From contig JAUIGN010000030.1 in the NCBI GenBank assembly GCA_030430075.1, positions 1 through 64,000 of the forward strand: a DNA stretch of 64,000 nt. The letters run 5' to 3'. The stretch comes from a bacterium. GTDB taxonomy: Bacteria; Planctomycetota; Planctomycetia; Pirellulales; Pirellulaceae. Under the pieces are notes generated by a model, which saw nothing but the letters and a program-made list of their open reading frames with translations, was not told the origin of the DNA and made no database searches. How positions within the stretch are numbered: position 1 is the first letter of the stretch; every line of letters starts with the position of its first letter. Of the stretch, positions 62,248 to 64,000 are shown piece by piece. The position numbers and the translations under genes are program-made.

Positions 62248-64000
62248 TTATGACGTCTGCCGCGTTCGCATCCGTTCCTGATGGGTCGGCCACCAGGCCT
62301 GAAGTTCGGCCAGGCAATGGTCATAGCCGATCAGCTCAGCCTTGGTCACGTCCTTGAAGTTGCTGATCGAGATGTGATCGACGGGGGGCAGGAGATAGCG
62401 GTCGGCAATCTCCTGGTCAATCAGCCGCTGACGACCGAAAACACTGCCCAACTCGCTGGCGCGGTGCATGATGGCAATGATGTTCGGCAGGGCGACTTTG
62501 GGGAGGAACGGGTTGAACTTGCGCCACAAGAGCCACCATCCGGACGGGCTCTGAACGTCGGGCATTTCGACCTTCAAGTCCTGCGGCGGTACGACATCAA
62601 TGGCAATCACGGTGGCTTGATCCAGTCGTTCTCGCATCACATCCATCGGCAGATTGTTCAGCAGACATCCATCGAAGAGCAGGTTCTCCTGGTGAACTAC
62701 CGGCGACGAGAGACCCGGCAGGGAACCGCTGGCGCGAACCGACCACCACAGCGGCCCGGCTTCGTGCACCACGATCTCTGCTTCCGTGAGATTGCTGGAG
62801 ACGCAAAAGTAGGGAACCCACAGATCCTCGATCTGCGTTTCGCGACCGAACCAGCTCTGCAGCCGACGATCAAACCGATTGCCGCGCGCGATGGAGACGA
62901 CCGGTGGCGTGATGTCGTACAGGGCGCCGTGCAACTGCGATTCGATCTGCGCGATCGTGGCGTTGAATTCATCAGCGTCGTACGCGTAGGCCGCCGAGAC
63001 CAGGCTGCCCATGCTCACGCCGCCGATCATATCGATCGGAATACCCAGCTCGCGCATGGCACGGATGCACCCCACGTGGGCGAAGCCCCGCGCGCCGCCG
63101 CCGCTGAGCACCAGCCCGACTTCGCGGCCGGCGAGATAGCGGGCCAGTCGCTGGAAGTCGTCATGTCGAGTACGGCGGATGTGGAAGTGCCGATTGCGAC
63201 CGCCGCGGGCAAGCAGGTCATGCGTGAGTTTCAACTCCTGGAGCCAGCGGATCGTCCCTTGGGGTCGGCGGTTGTCGTCGTGAAGCAGGACCAGCGCTTG
63301 GCGCCGTTCCGTATGCTTGGCCTCCTGCCGCTGCACTTCTCGGACGACTTCCGTGATCCCCGGAGGTGCCGACGCATCCACCACAAACATGATCTCGTCG
63401 GCGTTGCTGATACAACGGTTCGTCCAATTGGTGGCCGAGGGGTCCGCCAGCAGCAGAATCACGGCGTACCGCTTCTCCTGCTCGCTCAACCAGGAACGCA
63501 GTCGAAGGTCGTCCGGACGTCGCTCGGGGGCCTGCGAGATCCCCGGGGCGCCAAGCCGCCGATCGACCTCGTCGCTGCTCAAGAGGAGGACGGCCGCCGA
63601 GTCTTCGGAACGGTCGCCCCCTTCGGTTTGCAAGGCATCGTGGAGTTTCCGCGCGAAGGCGTCCAGACAAACGTCCTCGCTGGCCGGCGCAAGCAAGACG
63701 TTCGAACTAAGCGTCTTGACACGCTGCAAACGGCTGGCCCGCTGGAAACGGGTAATCAACAGTTGGGTCATGCGCCGCATCAACTCGGGGTACCGCCGGG
63801 TCAGTTCCTCGAATTCAGCCCGCGGGCACTCCAGCAGCTCGGAGTCACGCGAGGCGATGATTGTGGCGGACCGTGGCTGTGCGGTGACGACGCCCATCTC
63901 CCCGACCGATTCGCCCTGGGACATTTCCGTGGCCACACGCGTCTGGCCGTGTTTGTCCTTGACCTGCACGTGCATGCGGCCGCTGATGATGATGTAGAAG
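62248..64000 (-). CDS. cNMP-binding/patatin-like phospholipase (NTE family), N-terminus beyond window
   Basis: At least 584 residues. The start lies past the right edge, since the frame is open through 64000 (reading FYIIISGRMHVQV, within a cyclic-nucleotide-binding fold). The cNMP-binding domain continues through GESVGEMGVVTAQPRSATI. A linker follows with a Rossmann-like region (about 130-290 of the visible part). The patatin domain has the oxyanion motif GGGARGFAHVG, the nucleophile elbow GVSMG (Ser), and FDGCLLNNLP, which gives the catalytic Asp of the Ser/Asp dyad. It resembles NTE/RssA-type lysophospholipases controlled by a nucleotide-binding domain, probably at the inner membrane. Confidence 0.93.
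   Translation of the reverse strand, partial: FYIIISGRMHVQVKDKHGQTRVATEMSQGESVGEMGVVTAQPRSATIIASRDSELLECPRAEFEELTRRYPELMRRMTQLLITRFQRASRLQRVKTLSSNVLLAPASEDVCLDAFARKLHDALQTEGGDRSEDSAAVLLLSSDEVDRRLGAPGISQAPERRPDDLRLRSWLSEQEKRYAVILLLADPSATNWTNRCISNADEIMFVVDASAPPGITEVVREVQRQEAKHTERRQALVLLHDDNRRPQGTIRWLQELKLTHDLLARGGRNRHFHIRRTRHDDFQRLARYLAGREVGLVLSGGGARGFAHVGCIRAMRELGIPIDMIGGVSMGSLVSAAYAYDADEFNATIAQIESQLHGALYDITPPVVSIARGNRFDRRLQSWFGRETQIEDLWVPYFCVSSNLTEAEIVVHEAGPLWWSVRASGSLPGLSSPVVHQENLLFDGCLLNNLPMDVMRERLDQATVIAIDVVPPQDLKVEMPDVQSPSGWWLLWRKFNPFLPKVALPNIIAIMHRASELGSVFGRQRLIDQEIADRYLLPPVDHISISNFKDVTKAELIGYDHCLAELQAWWPTHQERMRTRQTS

Overview
The window is high-GC DNA from a member of the Planctomycetes, most likely a Pirellula/Rhodopirellula-type organism. 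Four things point there. (1) There are three sulfatases plus DUF1501, DUF1080 and PVC-type heme-binding (TIGR02603/02604-like) proteins. (2) Two exported proteins carry an LEPR-XLL-type leader, variant ESLETRxLL. (3) An ECF sigma factor overlaps a TPR-bearing Ser/Thr kinase. (4) A MoxR-DUF58-BatA operon includes DUF4159 and a giant Gln-rich protein. No rRNA, tRNA, CRISPR array, transposase or phage gene was seen. Family names come from motif recognition by eye; no database search was run.

Left part (1-14228, all minus strand): a tightly packed six-gene operon reads right to left. The order is TPR/gluzincin peptidase, DUF4159 protein, MoxR ATPase, DUF58 protein, BatA/VWA membrane protein, and a very large membrane protein that runs off the left edge in a Gly-Gln-Gln-Pro minisatellite. 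Upstream of it lie a hybrid histidine kinase and a two-CBS-domain protein.

Centre-left (14229-36555): an exported sugar-dehydrogenase-like triheme protein diverges from a DUF1501 protein across a 25-bp tandem-repeat array. Then come an LEPR-XLL/dockerin/heme-peroxidase protein, an ECF sigma-kinase-LEPR-XLL triad, an SHD1 protein, a sulfatase, a DUF485/ActP-like symporter pair with a large extra loop in the symporter, a 98-aa orphan, and a glycosylasparaginase-family Ntn hydrolase. A second array of the same repeat family follows.

Centre-right (37106-50526): a minus-strand catabolic cluster (sulfatase, five-bladed-propeller glycosidase-like protein, xylose-isomerase-type TIM barrel, cupin-like protein, VOC protein, SDR) faces a plus-strand sulfatase and a FAD oxidoreductase. 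A DUF1080/beta-propeller fusion follows. Together they suggest uptake and oxidation of sulfated sugars, as is common in marine planctomycetes.

Right part (51038-64000): a second DUF1501 protein is followed by a 1554-aa VCBS/dehydrogenase/HEAT/heme protein, a Tat-exported sulfite-oxidase-like molybdoenzyme, and an FHA/GAF/cyclase-like protein with an apparent single-base frameshift. A FadL-type outer-membrane protein and a cNMP-binding/patatin (NTE-type) protein cut by the right edge complete the window.

The most unusual signals are three. First, a GC-rich repeat family at three intergenic sites (one 53-bp segment identical and inverted between sites 18.7 kb apart), two of which sit next to DUF1501-heme gene pairs. 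Second, the frameshift in the FHA gene. Third, the roughly 150-residue insertion in the symporter.
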